A stretch of 64,000 bases of DNA from Anaerolineaceae bacterium (GCA_002702065.1 NZXX01000001.1:1178001-1242000); one strand, 5' to 3'. Counted from the stretch's first letter, positions 52,792 to 60,964 are shown. Notes: generated by a model not told the origin, from the sequence alone. Program-made: numbers and translations.

Positions 52792-54240
52792 ATGCGCACC
52801 AAAGGAATTGGCTTTAAACTTCTCATTTTGTTTATTCTGGCCTATGCTGCCGGAAACCTGTTAATCGGGGCAGTTTTTGCTCAGGATGACAGTGCTGAAG
52901 CGACTGCTGAAGCCACTGTCGAAGCGGCAGTAGACACCACCGAGGAAACAGCAGCAACCCCGGATGCGGCTGAGGCAGCTGAGGCGGAGCCAGAGCTAAG
53001 TAACCTGGATACCGTGTGGATGCTTGTCGCTGCGTTTCTGGTGTTTTTCATGCAGTCGGGTTTTGCCCTCGTCGAAGCAGGTTTTGTAGGGGCCAAACAC
53101 GTCGTCAACATTCTGATGAAGAATGTGTTCGATCTGGCTATGGGTTCTATTGGCTATTGGGCGATTGGCTTTGGCCTGATGTTTGGCAGCGGCAATGCCT
53201 TCTTCGGTTCAGAGTGGTTTTTCCTCAACGGACTGCCAGAGGTTTACCCTGGCCTGACGGTTCCGGGCTATGCCTTCTTCTTCTTCCAGTTCGCTTTTGC
53301 GGCAACCGCCGCCACAATTGCCTCCGGGGCCATGGCCGGACGTACGGAGTTCCGGGGCTATCTGATCTACAGCGCCATTGTTACCGCCATTATTTACCCA
53401 ATTGTGGGTCACTGGATCTGGGGTGGTGGCTGGCTGGCGACGATGGATACGCCGTTCCTTGATTTTGCGGGTTCAACCGTTGTGCATTCAACCGGCGCGT
53501 GGGTTGGCCTAGTCGGGGCGATTATTCTGGGGCCACGCCGCAACCGGTTTGGGCCGGATGGCGTGCCGATGCCTGGTCACAGCATGACACTGGCAACGCT
53601 GGGTACATTCATCCTGTGGATGGGCTGGTTTGGCTTTAATCCCGGCAGTCAGCTGAACGCCGATGCGGGTGCTATCTCCCTGATTACGGTCACGACAAAC
53701 CTGGGGGCGGCGGCAGGTGCCATCTCGGCACTGATGATGGGCTGGTTCTTCGTCGGTAAGCCACAGCTCCCCTGGGGCCTGAATGGTGCGCTGGCCGGTC
53801 TGGTCGCCATTACTGCGCCCTGTGCCTTTGTGACGCCGATAGAAGCGGTTATCATTGGGGCCATTGGCGGTATCATCATGTTTATCGGTGTCAATGCGCT
53901 GGAAAGCTTTGAGATTGACGACGTGGTGGGTGCGGTTTCCGTACATGGTTTCTGCGGCGTGTGGGGTACCCTGGCCGTCGGTATCTTTGCGGCGGATGTA
54001 GGTCTGCTGCACGGCGGTGGTGCCAGCCAGTTGGTGACGCAGGTGATCGGTATTGTGGCGGTGGCTGCATTCGTGCTGATCTCATCTGCGGTGATGTTCA
54101 CCATCGTGAAAGCCACGGTTGGCCTGCGTGCCCCGGCAGAGGCCGAAGAGATCGGGCTGGATATTTTCGAGCATGGCATGGTGGCGTATCCTGAATTTAC
54201 CAATTCGCCCAGCGAACCTGTTCCGACCAGTCGGAATTGA
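52792..54240 (+). CDS. amt: Ammonium transporter Amt
   Basis: A 482-residue transporter starting at the ATG at 52792 after AGGAG. A signal-like hydrophobic segment (residues 8-30, ending VFAQ) and then an unusual Ala/Glu/Thr-rich acidic stretch (about 31-68, AEATAEATVEAAVDTTEE) come before the eleven-helix Amt core. Core signatures are present: NLDTVWMLVAAFLVFFMQSG, the DFAGSTVVHSTGAW block and the pore-lining His in VSVHGFCGVWG. It takes up ammonium and is closed by PII (GlnB/GlnK), whose gene follows 17 bases later in the classic pair. Confidence 0.96.
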   Translation: MRTKGIGFKLLILFILAYAAGNLLIGAVFAQDDSAEATAEATVEAAVDTTEETAATPDAAEAAEAEPELSNLDTVWMLVAAFLVFFMQSGFALVEAGFVGAKHVVNILMKNVFDLAMGSIGYWAIGFGLMFGSGNAFFGSEWFFLNGLPEVYPGLTVPGYAFFFFQFAFAATAATIASGAMAGRTEFRGYLIYSAIVTAIIYPIVGHWIWGGGWLATMDTPFLDFAGSTVVHSTGAWVGLVGAIILGPRRNRFGPDGVPMPGHSMTLATLGTFILWMGWFGFNPGSQLNADAGAISLITVTTNLGAAAGAISALMMGWFFVGKPQLPWGLNGALAGLVAITAPCAFVTPIEAVIIGAIGGIIMFIGVNALESFEIDDVVGAVSVHGFCGVWGTLAVGIFAADVGLLHGGGASQLVTQVIGIVAVAAFVLISSAVMFTIVKATVGLRAPAEAEEIGLDIFEHGMVAYPEFTNSPSEPVPTSRN

Positions 54241-54257
54241 GAGAGGGAACTTGAGAG

Positions 54258-54635
54258 ATGACCAAGAAGATTGAGGCGATTGTTCGGCCAGAAAAATTGC
54301 ATGCCGTGAAGAATGCGCTGTCTGACATTGGTATCGTCGGCCTGACCGTGACTGAAGTCAAAGGCCGGGGCCGGGGCAGCGGGATGCAGCTTCAGTGGCG
54401 TACCGGTAAGTATGTGGTGGATCTGCTGCCCCGTGTGATGATCAGCATCGTGCTGAGCGATGAAAATGTGGCGGCGACCATCGACGCCATTAAAGGGGCG
54501 GCACATACCGGCGAAAAGGGTGATGGAATGATCTTCATCTACCCGGTTGAAAATGTCATTCGCATCAGTACCGGCGAAGAAGGCCGCGAAGCGATCAGTT
54601 ACCAGGGCGATATTGATACACGCCAGAAGAAATAG
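54258..54635 (+). CDS. glnB: Nitrogen regulatory protein PII
   Basis: A 125-residue PII protein (GlnK-like by position next to amt). The start KKIEAIVRPEKLHAVKNAL and the TVTEVKGRGRGSG stretch match. The T-loop Tyr that is uridylylated in E. coli (Tyr51) corresponds to Tyr52 here, while the Tyr46 position is Trp47 and the tip residues are changed (MQLQWRTGKY). The C-terminal GEKGDGMIFIYPVENVIRI block binds ATP/2-oxoglutarate. It should block Amt when nitrogen is plentiful. Its terminator follows 24 bases later. Confidence 0.95.
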   Translation: MTKKIEAIVRPEKLHAVKNALSDIGIVGLTVTEVKGRGRGSGMQLQWRTGKYVVDLLPRVMISIVLSDENVAATIDAIKGAAHTGEKGDGMIFIYPVENVIRISTGEEGREAISYQGDIDTRQKK

Positions 54636-54659
54636 CGGTTTCGAGGTTTAACCATAAGG

Positions 54660-54688
54660 CGGTTGGCAGCATAGCCAGCCGCTTTTTG
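54660..54688 (+). terminator. Rho-independent terminator of amt-glnB
   Basis: GCGGTTGGC (54660-54668) and GCCAGCCGC (54675-54683) pair with one G-T, followed by TTTTT. Confidence 0.92.
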
Positions 54689-54772
54689 ATTGCTGAAATC
54701 GTGTTTTTATGAATATTTTGTAACACGCTGTCAGGGTCAAAAACCTTAATACTTTGATCGAGAAAGTAACGG

Positions 54773-54873
54773 TACTATGAAATCAGATAGCAACAGCACA
54801 GTTGCTACAAGTTTTCTCCATGATCATCTTTCCTCCTGCACAACAGCGCCGACGCCCGGCGTTGTTGTGTTTT
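54773..54873 (+). ncRNA. Candidate small RNA between glnB and pepA
   Basis: After the glnB terminator and before pepA, a -10-like TACTAT (54773-54778) is followed by a perfect hairpin TAGCAAC/GTTGCTA (54788-54807, 6-base loop). Then comes a very strong terminator: 13-base arms at 54839-54851 and 54857-54869 with one G-T, then TTTT. No frame of useful length lies inside. A short transcript with two stem-loops is the simplest reading. The weak point is the lack of a good -35 box 17 bases upstream. Confidence 0.45.
54839..54873 (+). terminator. Long intrinsic terminator upstream of pepA
   Basis: Arms CACAACAGCGCCG and CGGCGTTGTTGTG make a 13-bp stem with one G-T and a 5-base loop, followed by TTTT. 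It ends no annotated gene; pepA starts 90 bases later. The rest of the gap holds the pepA leader with a TAAAAT -10-like box near 54919 and the ribosome site AAGGAAGGA. Confidence 0.85.
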
Positions 54874-54962
54874 CCCACCCTGAACGCAATGGTGTCATTG
54901 GGTTTCTGGTATTCACGGTAAAATCGCCCCACTTTTCTTAATCGCAAGGAAGGACGGCAAAC

Positions 54963-56477
54963 ATGGACATTAAAGTTGCGGCTGGCAGTCTGGTGGATCA
55001 GATAGCAGATGCAGTGATTATTTATGTGCTTTCCGGCGTCGCACTGGATGGGGCGGCACTGGCCGTCAACACTGGCCTAAACGGTGCGCTGCAAGACCTC
55101 ATTGATGCCGGTGACTTTGATGGCAAGACCGGGCAGGTAACGGTGCTGTATCCGCGTGGCGTGGTTCCGGCGCAGCGGGTGATTGTGGTTGGGTTAGGCG
55201 CAGCAGATGAGCTGACCGTTGACGGCCTTCGCCGGGCGGCGGCGCTGGGTGCGCAAAAAGCGCGTGACCTCAAAGCGAAAACAGCCACGACTGCACCCTA
55301 CACGACTGAAAAAATTGGTCTGGCGCAATCTGCCGAGGCGATTGCTGAAGGGGCATCACTTGGGTTGTATCAGTATCACGGTCAAAAGACAAGCGACCCG
55401 GCGGCGGCTCTGCCAGAAACATTGACTATTATCGTGGGCGAGGCTGATGCAGAAGCGGCGGAACAGGGTGTTGCCGCGGGCATGGCTATCGCCGACGGGG
55501 TGAAATTGTCCCGCGATCTGGTGAATTTGCCGCCAAACATCTGCACCCCGGCGTACATGGCACAGGCAGCGGTCGAGGCCGGGCAGGCGGTTGGTCTCAA
55601 GGTTGAGGTGCTGGAACGCAAGCAGATGGAAGCGCTGGGTATGGGTGCGCTGCTGGGTGTGGCACAAGGCAGCGATACACCGCCGCGCTTTATTATCATG
55701 CAGCACAATGCCGACAAAGCATCTGAACTGGATACGATTGTGCTAGTGGGTAAGGGTGTCACCTTCGATACCGGTGGCTACAGCCTGAAAACACGCGATG
55801 GCATGGTAGGCATGAAAGCGGATATGGGCGGCGGCGGCGCGGTGATCGGCGCGATGAAAGCCATCGGCGCATTGAACGTCCCGCTGCACGTCGTCGGGCT
55901 TATTCCGGCGGCGGATAACATGATTAGCGGCCATGCCTATCGCCCGCAGGATGTGCTGAAAGCCAGCAACGGCGTGACAATTGAGATTATCAGCACCGAT
56001 GCCGAAGGACGCTTGCTGCTGGCGGATGCGCTGGTATTCGCCTCGCGTTACAAACCGGCGGCGGTCGTTGATATTGCTACCCTGACCGGGGCCTGTGTGG
56101 TGGCATTAGGCACGGTGGCGGCGGGTGTGTTCAGCAACAATGACCAACTGCGTGATTCGCTGCTGGGCGCGGCGCAGCGCACAGGCGAAAAAATCTGGCC
56201 GCTGCCGTTGTGGCCGGAATATAACAAGGCGATTGAATCGCAGACTGCGGACATCAAAAACAGCGGTGGCAGTCATGGCGGTGCGGCGACTGCCGCGGCT
56301 TTTCTCCAGCACTTTGTCGATTATCCCGCATGGGCGCATCTCGATATTGCCGGGGTGGCCGGGATCGAAAGCCTGGGTGGCAGCAATGATAACCCGTATG
56401 TGCCGGGCAAGGGCGCAACCGGCTTTGGCGCACGCCTGATGACAGACTTTGTGCGGCAGTGGCAGCCGGCGAAGTAG
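54963..56477 (+). CDS. pepA: Leucyl aminopeptidase (M17 family)
   Basis: A 504-residue M17 enzyme that removes N-terminal amino acids from peptides with two metal ions. The N-terminal macro-like domain is followed by the catalytic half with LVGKGVTFDTGGYSLK, MKADMGGGGAVIGAM and the signature STDAEGRLLLADALVF carrying the metal-binding Asp and Glu; the AHLDIAGVA block closes it. GGAAGGA precedes the ATG. It appears to be a single-gene unit facing a PfpI-like gene. Confidence 0.95.
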   Translation: MDIKVAAGSLVDQIADAVIIYVLSGVALDGAALAVNTGLNGALQDLIDAGDFDGKTGQVTVLYPRGVVPAQRVIVVGLGAADELTVDGLRRAAALGAQKARDLKAKTATTAPYTTEKIGLAQSAEAIAEGASLGLYQYHGQKTSDPAAALPETLTIIVGEADAEAAEQGVAAGMAIADGVKLSRDLVNLPPNICTPAYMAQAAVEAGQAVGLKVEVLERKQMEALGMGALLGVAQGSDTPPRFIIMQHNADKASELDTIVLVGKGVTFDTGGYSLKTRDGMVGMKADMGGGGAVIGAMKAIGALNVPLHVVGLIPAADNMISGHAYRPQDVLKASNGVTIEIISTDAEGRLLLADALVFASRYKPAAVVDIATLTGACVVALGTVAAGVFSNNDQLRDSLLGAAQRTGEKIWPLPLWPEYNKAIESQTADIKNSGGSHGGAATAAAFLQHFVDYPAWAHLDIAGVAGIESLGGSNDNPYVPGKGATGFGARLMTDFVRQWQPAK

Positions 56478-56528
56478 GCGTCTTAACCCGAAACATGCAA
56501 CCATTGGGGCGCAGCCATACCCTGAAGC

Positions 56529-56548
56529 GGGCGTAGCACGCTACGCCC
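56529..56548. repeat. Perfect 20-base palindrome, possible dispersed repeat
   Basis: GGGCGTAGC and GCTACGCCC flank a central AC, giving a self-complementary 20-mer in the 136-base convergent gap between pepA and the PfpI-like gene. A related GGGGCGCAGCC stretch sits at about 56503. There is no T run on either strand. Short GC palindromes of this type are often present in many copies between genes, but copy number cannot be seen here. Confidence 0.6.
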
Positions 56549-56613
56549 CTACATAATTTGCGAATGGTTGTTTGTAAACCGAATTCACGAATTGGGCCTC
56601 TGGATTGCCGATT

Positions 56614-57225
56614 CTAAGGTGCTTCCGTCTCTGCGGGTTGCCAGTAATCGTATTGCATATGGTAGGCTGTTGCCGCGGCCACCGCTGGCCCCAGCAGGCG
56701 CGCGACCACATGCAGCGACATATCGATTCCGGCGGAGATGCCCGCAGAGGTAATAACCCTGCCGTTGTCGACATAGCGCACATTTTCCTGAACAGACGTG
56801 CGGGGTGCAATTTCTTTCAACAGATCAATCGCACCCCGATGGGTCGTGGCGGACAGGCCATCAATCACCCCGGCAGTGGCCAGCATCAAGGAGCCTGTAC
56901 AGACCGAGAGCGTCATTTCGGTTTGTGTATTTTGCTGGCGAATCCATTCGGTCAGCACCGGGTTGTGCATCTCGCGCCGGGTGCCCATGCCGCCGGGAAC
57001 GAGAATAATATCCGGTTTGGGGCCGTCATGAATGGTGTGATTCGGGTTGATGCTGAGGTTGTTGCGCGCAATGACAGGGCCGTCTTTTTCGGCCACCGTG
57101 TAGACATGAAATGGCTTGACCGGATCGTTAACCCCGGTGACGCCAAAAACCTCGAATGGGCCGCAAAAATCGAGCACTTCCACATCGTCGAAGATCAGAA
57201 TAGCGACATTGCGCGTCTGGCTCAT
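56614..57225 (-). CDS. DJ-1/PfpI-family protein
   Basis: A 203-residue DJ-1/PfpI-like protein starting at the ATG at 57225 behind TGAGGAA. The beginning VAILIFDDVEVLDFCGPFEVF and the nucleophile-elbow Cys in LSVCTGSLMLATAG are typical of the group close to isonitrile hydratases and to the N-terminal half of AraC-type (GlxA) regulators, but no DNA-binding domain is attached. The role is unknown; the Cys is kept, so it may be catalytic. It faces pepA and is followed upstream by citrate synthase on the same strand, with a 60-base gap. Confidence 0.88.
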   Translation of the reverse strand: MSQTRNVAILIFDDVEVLDFCGPFEVFGVTGVNDPVKPFHVYTVAEKDGPVIARNNLSINPNHTIHDGPKPDIILVPGGMGTRREMHNPVLTEWIRQQNTQTEMTLSVCTGSLMLATAGVIDGLSATTHRGAIDLLKEIAPRTSVQENVRYVDNGRVITSAGISAGIDMSLHVVARLLGPAVAAATAYHMQYDYWQPAETEAP

Positions 57226-57285
57226 GGATTCGTTCCTCAGCAGTCCATCCCAAAACACCATTATAGGTTGCTGACGGGCTGTCGT

Positions 57286-58434
57286 CTATTTTCTGGATTC
57301 CAGCGGCACCCACTGGCGATTGCGCTCGCCGGTATAGACAGACTGCGGGCGGATGAGCCGGCCCGTGGCCTGGTGCTCAAACGCGTGGGCGATCCACCCG
57401 GCGGCACGGCTGATGGCAAAGGTCGGGCTGAATAAATCCGTCGGCAGGTTGAGGCCATGCAGCAGCAGCGCCGTATAAAACTCGACATTGGTTTGCAGCT
57501 TGCGCCCCGGCTTGTATTCTTCCAGTAATGTGACTGCCATGTCCTCGACATATTTCGCAAGCTGATACAGTTGTAAATCACCATCGGCGCTGTAAAGTTT
57601 TTCGGCAGCCTGAGACAGCATATCAGCCCTGGGGTCGCGCACTTTATACACCCGATGGCCGAACCCCATGAGGCGGTCGCCGCGTTCGAGCTTTTCCCGC
57701 AGATAGGCTTCTGCGCGTGATTCGTCGCCAATTTCAAAGACCATATCCAGCGCCGGGCCGGGTGCGCCGCCATGCAGCGGTCCCTTGAGCGCGCCGACTG
57801 CACCGACAACCGCAGACACCATGTCCGATTCGGTGGAGATAATCACCCGTGCCGTGAAGGTCGAGGCGTTCAGACCATGATCCATGACGGTGTTCAGGTA
57901 AGTTTCCATGGCCCGCACCTGCTCATCAGTTGGCACGTCACTGGTGAGCATATAGAGGTAGTTGGCCGTGTGGCTCAGGTCTGCGCGTGGGGCGACCGGC
58001 TCCTCACCGTTGTGCAGGCGCCAGTAGGCCGCAACGATGGTTGGAAAGCGGGCAACCAGGGCGAGGGCGTCGCGTTGGTCGTCGTCCGGTTCGCCGGGTG
58101 TGCGCAGACTGATGGTGCTGGCAGCCATGCGCAGCGCATCCATTGCCGGGACCTGCTGCTCCGCCGCTGCCCGCAGCAAAGCGAGCGTGTAGCCGGGCAG
58201 ATCGCGGTAGGCCCCCAGCCGCTGCTGAAAATCGGCAAGCTGCTGCGCGTCGGGCAGGGCGTCATACCACAGCAGGTAGACCATTTCCTCAAAGGTGGCC
58301 CGCCCGGCGATTTCTTCCAGCGGAAAACCGGCGATTATCAGTTCGCCAAGCTGTCCATCCACACTGCTGAGGCGGGTTTCGGCAGCGACCACGCCTTGCA
58401 GGCCGGGCACAAAATCGGGTGTTGCGGTTGTCAT
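57286..58434 (-). CDS. Citrate synthase (or 2-methylcitrate synthase)
   Basis: A 382-residue enzyme starting at the ATG at 58434 after AAGGAG. The catalytic residues are in place: His in GPLHGGAPG, His in MGFGHRVYKV and Asp in the FYTALLLHGLNLP-preceding NVEFY block (where the usual Asp is Glu, NVEFY), followed by FSRAAGW-like FAISRAAGWIAH with the substrate Arg. It joins acetyl-CoA and oxaloacetate; propionyl-CoA use cannot be excluded. A second citrate-synthase gene, carrying a DNA-binding domain, lies 1.3 kb away in the opposite direction. Confidence 0.9.
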   Translation of the reverse strand: MTTATPDFVPGLQGVVAAETRLSSVDGQLGELIIAGFPLEEIAGRATFEEMVYLLWYDALPDAQQLADFQQRLGAYRDLPGYTLALLRAAAEQQVPAMDALRMAASTISLRTPGEPDDDQRDALALVARFPTIVAAYWRLHNGEEPVAPRADLSHTANYLYMLTSDVPTDEQVRAMETYLNTVMDHGLNASTFTARVIISTESDMVSAVVGAVGALKGPLHGGAPGPALDMVFEIGDESRAEAYLREKLERGDRLMGFGHRVYKVRDPRADMLSQAAEKLYSADGDLQLYQLAKYVEDMAVTLLEEYKPGRKLQTNVEFYTALLLHGLNLPTDLFSPTFAISRAAGWIAHAFEHQATGRLIRPQSVYTGERNRQWVPLESRK

Positions 58435-58509
58435 GATATTTCTCCTTGTGATACAGGGGCATGGCTGTGAGTCGCTATGCCCCCGCACGGCGATGAATAA
58501 AATACGGTG

Positions 58510-59100
58510 TTACAGGGCGCCTTCCATGTGCAGCAGCCACTTTTTGCTGGCGACGCCGCCGCCACCGCTGTAGCCGGTCATGCTGCCATCACTGCCGACC
58601 ACCCGGTGGCAGGGGACAATGATCGGGACCGGGTTGCTGCCCAGCGCCTGCCCGACCGCACGGCTGGCACGCGGCTTGCCAATGTCCTGCGCGATCTGCC
58701 CGTAGGTCAGCACTTTACCGGCGGGGATCGCTTCGGCAGCGTGCAGGACATTGCGCTGGAAAGGCGTCATCTGGCTGAGATCAACGGGCACGTCGAAGCG
58801 GCTGCGTGTTCCGGCGAAATATTCCCGCAGCTGGGCAATCACCAGCGCAAGGGCGTCCGGATTGTTTTCGGTGCGGGCGCGCAGGTCAAGGCCGCCAAGA
58901 AATTCCGCCTCGCTGACGCCAAAGTTCAGGCTGCACAACCCGGCACTATTGCGCGCCAGGTAGATGGTCCCCAGCGGTGATTCCATCGTGGCCCATTGCA
59001 ACAGCGTCGCGGTTTTGCTAAACCAGTTCATGACCCGGCTGCGCGATGCTTCGACAGCGGCCTGTGTGGGTTCGTTCGGGTGAAAATTGTTCTCGGCCAT
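58510..59100 (-). CDS. ogt: Methylated-DNA--protein-cysteine methyltransferase
   Basis: A 196-residue DNA-repair protein with the alkyl-accepting Cys in VPCHRVVGSDG, the helix-turn-helix part IPAGKVLTYGQIAQDIGKP and RAVGQALGSNP. It removes alkyl groups from O6-guanine and is used once. The first 38 residues are an extra, poorly conserved stretch. AGGAGG lies between it and the sigma-factor gene, which ends two bases before, so both form an operon. Confidence 0.93.
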   Translation of the reverse strand: MAENNFHPNEPTQAAVEASRSRVMNWFSKTATLLQWATMESPLGTIYLARNSAGLCSLNFGVSEAEFLGGLDLRARTENNPDALALVIAQLREYFAGTRSRFDVPVDLSQMTPFQRNVLHAAEAIPAGKVLTYGQIAQDIGKPRASRAVGQALGSNPVPIIVPCHRVVGSDGSMTGYSGGGGVASKKWLLHMEGAL

Positions 59101-59102
59101 GA

Positions 59103-59600
59103 TTACCTCCTCTGCCCATCAAGTTCTTTGCGCAGCTTGCGAACAGCCAGCGAGACATGCGCACGGGCAGCTTCTTCCGAGCAATCGAGTGTCTGCGCGA
59201 TTTCGTTGTATTCAAATCCGTCGATATGCCGCATGATGACTGCGGCCCGCTGTTTGAGCGGCAGGGTGTCGATGAACTGCCGGATGTCTTCGAGCACAAG
59301 GTTGTGTACGACCGCTTCTTCGGGCGGTGGCAGACCATCGGCGGGCAGGTCGTCATCAAGCGATACCTCACGGCGGCTGCGCCTGAGCGCGGTATAGGCG
59401 CAATTGGTTGCGATTTTATACAGCCATGCCCGGCAGTTACTGTCCGGTCGCAATCGCCCGTAGGCCTGATAGGCCCGCATGAATGTTTCCTGCGTGAAAT
59501 CCTGCGCGTCGAGATGCGTATCACGCAGCATCTGCCACAGGTAACGATAGATTTCGTCATGGTGGCGTTCGATCAAGGTTTCAAATCGTGGTAAGTTCAC
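59103..59600 (-). CDS. ECF-type sigma-70 family factor
   Basis: A 165-residue sigma factor with region 2 (RFETLIERHHDEIYRYLWQML, DFTQETFMRAY and CRAWLYKIATN) and region 4 (LPLKQRAAVIMRHIDGFEYN, then EIAQTLDCSEEAARAHVSLA) and no regions 1 or 3, as in ECF factors. The start is GTG 59600. No anti-sigma gene is next to it; instead it is followed by ogt, which suggests a link to alkylation or envelope stress. A sigma-70-like promoter lies upstream. Confidence 0.92.
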   Translation of the reverse strand: MNLPRFETLIERHHDEIYRYLWQMLRDTHLDAQDFTQETFMRAYQAYGRLRPDSNCRAWLYKIATNCAYTALRRSRREVSLDDDLPADGLPPPEEAVVHNLVLEDIRQFIDTLPLKQRAAVIMRHIDGFEYNEIAQTLDCSEEAARAHVSLAVRKLRKELDGQRR

Positions 59601-59634
59601 ATTCTTGTTCCCGGTTGGCCTGTGCTTGTTTGAC

Positions 59635-59664
59635 TGTATAACGATGTTCCGGCCAGTTTGTGAA
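59635..59664 (-). promoter_or_regulatory. Promoter of the ECF sigma-ogt unit
   Basis: On the minus strand TTCACA (59659-59664), an 18-base spacer and TATACA (59635-59640) lie 35 bases before the GTG at 59600. Confidence 0.55.
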
Positions 59665-59676
59665 AATGCGCCACAG

Positions 59677-59705
59677 TTGACATTATGCTAGACTTGTGTA
59701 TCAAT
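59677..59705 (+). promoter_or_regulatory. Promoter of the HTH-citrate synthase gene
   Basis: A perfect -35 box TTGACA (59677-59682) and, after 16-17 bases, a -10-like TATCAA/ATCAAT (59699-59705). The -10 is weak and lies inside the palindrome starting at 59700. Confidence 0.6.
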
Positions 59706-59734
59706 ATTGTCAATATTGATTGGATAATCAATAT
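59700..59734. promoter_or_regulatory. Palindromic operator with a third half-site
   Basis: ATCAATATTG (59700-59709) and its exact mirror CAATATTGAT (59711-59720) flank a single T; a further half-site ATCAATAT follows at 59727-59734. The palindrome covers the -10 region and the third half-site touches the start codon region of the HTH-citrate synthase gene. Such symmetry is what a dimeric winged-helix protein would bind; the adjacent HTH-carrying enzyme is the natural candidate. Confidence 0.7.
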
Positions 59735-59746
59735 ATGGAGGCAAAA

Positions 59747-60964
59747 TTGAAACGCTATCTCACCGCGCAGGAAGTTGCCGAAGCGCTGGGTATCAGTGTG
59801 GCGACGGTCTATGCCTATGTCAGCCGGGGGTTGCTGCGGTCTGAAGCCGCCGGCGGCAGCACCCGCAACCGTCGCTACTATGGCGAGGACGTGGAACGGC
59901 TGAAGGCACGACAGGCGCAGCGCCAGCACCCGGAGAAGGTGACGGAAACGGCTTTGCACTGGGGGGCGCCGCTGCTGGAATCCGGCCTGACTCTGATTGC
60001 GGATGGTCGACCATTCTATCGCGGGGTGGATGCGCTCGAACTGGCTCAATCAGAGGCGATTGAAGCGGTCGCCGCTTTGCTGTGGACAGGGGACCTAGAC
60101 GCCGAAATTACCGGATTGCGAAATGCGCTCATGTCGCTGCCGCCGCGTTGTCAGGCGATGGCGTCGCAATTGGGCGGGGCGAGTGCCTTTGAGCGGTTTC
60201 AGGTGCTGCTGCCGCTGGCTGCGCTCGATGATCTGGCGGCCTATGACCTGCGCCCGGCCAGTGTAATGCAGGCAGGGGCACGTATTCTGCGCCTTTTGGC
60301 GGCGATCGCGGCAGACCGGCCCGTCGGCGAGGAATCGATTGCTTCGCTGTTGCAGCAGGCGTGGCGGCCAGATGATGCGCGTGCGGCCTATCTGCTCAAC
60401 ATGGCGCTGGTGCTGTGTGCCGACCACGAACTGAATGTCTCCGCATTTACGGCCCGCTGTGTGGCCTCTGCCAGTTCCACACCCTATGCGGCGGTGATTG
60501 CCGGTATGGCGGCGCTGCAAGGGACAAAACATGGCGGCAACACGGAACAGGTGACGGCGCTGTTTCGGGAGATTGGCACGCCGGGTAACGTCCAGCAGGC
60601 GCTGGTCAGCCGCATCAAACGGGGTGAATACATGCCCGGTTTTGGGCATCCCCTGTACGCCGATGGCGATCTGCGCGGACGCCTGCTGCTGGATACGGTC
60701 ATGAACCACCACCCAGAATCGGATGCGGTACAGCTTGCCGCTGCGATCGAGGCACAGGTCATGCAGCTCACCGGGCAGCCGCCAAATATCGACTTTGCGC
60801 TGGTGGTGCTGGCGCAGACGTTGCAACTGCCTGCCGGTGCGCCGTTAACGCTGTTTGCACTGGGGCGCACGGTTGGGTGGATCGGTCATATTCTGGAGCA
60901 GTACGAATCGGATCAACTGATCCGGCCTCGTGCGCGTTACATGGGTCCGCAGCCGCCGGTTTAA
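59747..60964 (+). CDS. Citrate synthase with N-terminal MerR-like DNA-binding domain
   Basis: A 405-residue fusion. The TTG at 59747 is preferred because GGAGG (59737-59741) sits five bases before it; ATG 59735 is the alternative. Residues 1-60 are a MerR/excisionase-type winged helix (YLTAQEVAEALGISVATVYA, then RGLLRSEA and the wing RNRRYYGEDVERL). Residues about 75-405 are a citrate-synthase domain with the catalytic set kept: His in QGTKHGGNTEQ, His in MPGFGHPLY and Asp in PPNIDFAL, plus the Arg in LGRTVGWIGH. It may be an enzyme that also controls genes. The promoter overlaps a palindrome that this domain may bind. Confidence 0.9.
   Translation: MKRYLTAQEVAEALGISVATVYAYVSRGLLRSEAAGGSTRNRRYYGEDVERLKARQAQRQHPEKVTETALHWGAPLLESGLTLIADGRPFYRGVDALELAQSEAIEAVAALLWTGDLDAEITGLRNALMSLPPRCQAMASQLGGASAFERFQVLLPLAALDDLAAYDLRPASVMQAGARILRLLAAIAADRPVGEESIASLLQQAWRPDDARAAYLLNMALVLCADHELNVSAFTARCVASASSTPYAAVIAGMAALQGTKHGGNTEQVTALFREIGTPGNVQQALVSRIKRGEYMPGFGHPLYADGDLRGRLLLDTVMNHHPESDAVQLAAAIEAQVMQLTGQPPNIDFALVVLAQTLQLPAGAPLTLFALGRTVGWIGHILEQYESDQLIRPRARYMGPQPPV

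Noticed and set aside
59720..59746. Start of the HTH-citrate synthase at TTG 59720 or ATG 59735
   Set aside because: 59720 lies in the palindrome and has no ribosome site; the GGAGG at 59737-59741 supports TTG 59747 better than ATG 59735.
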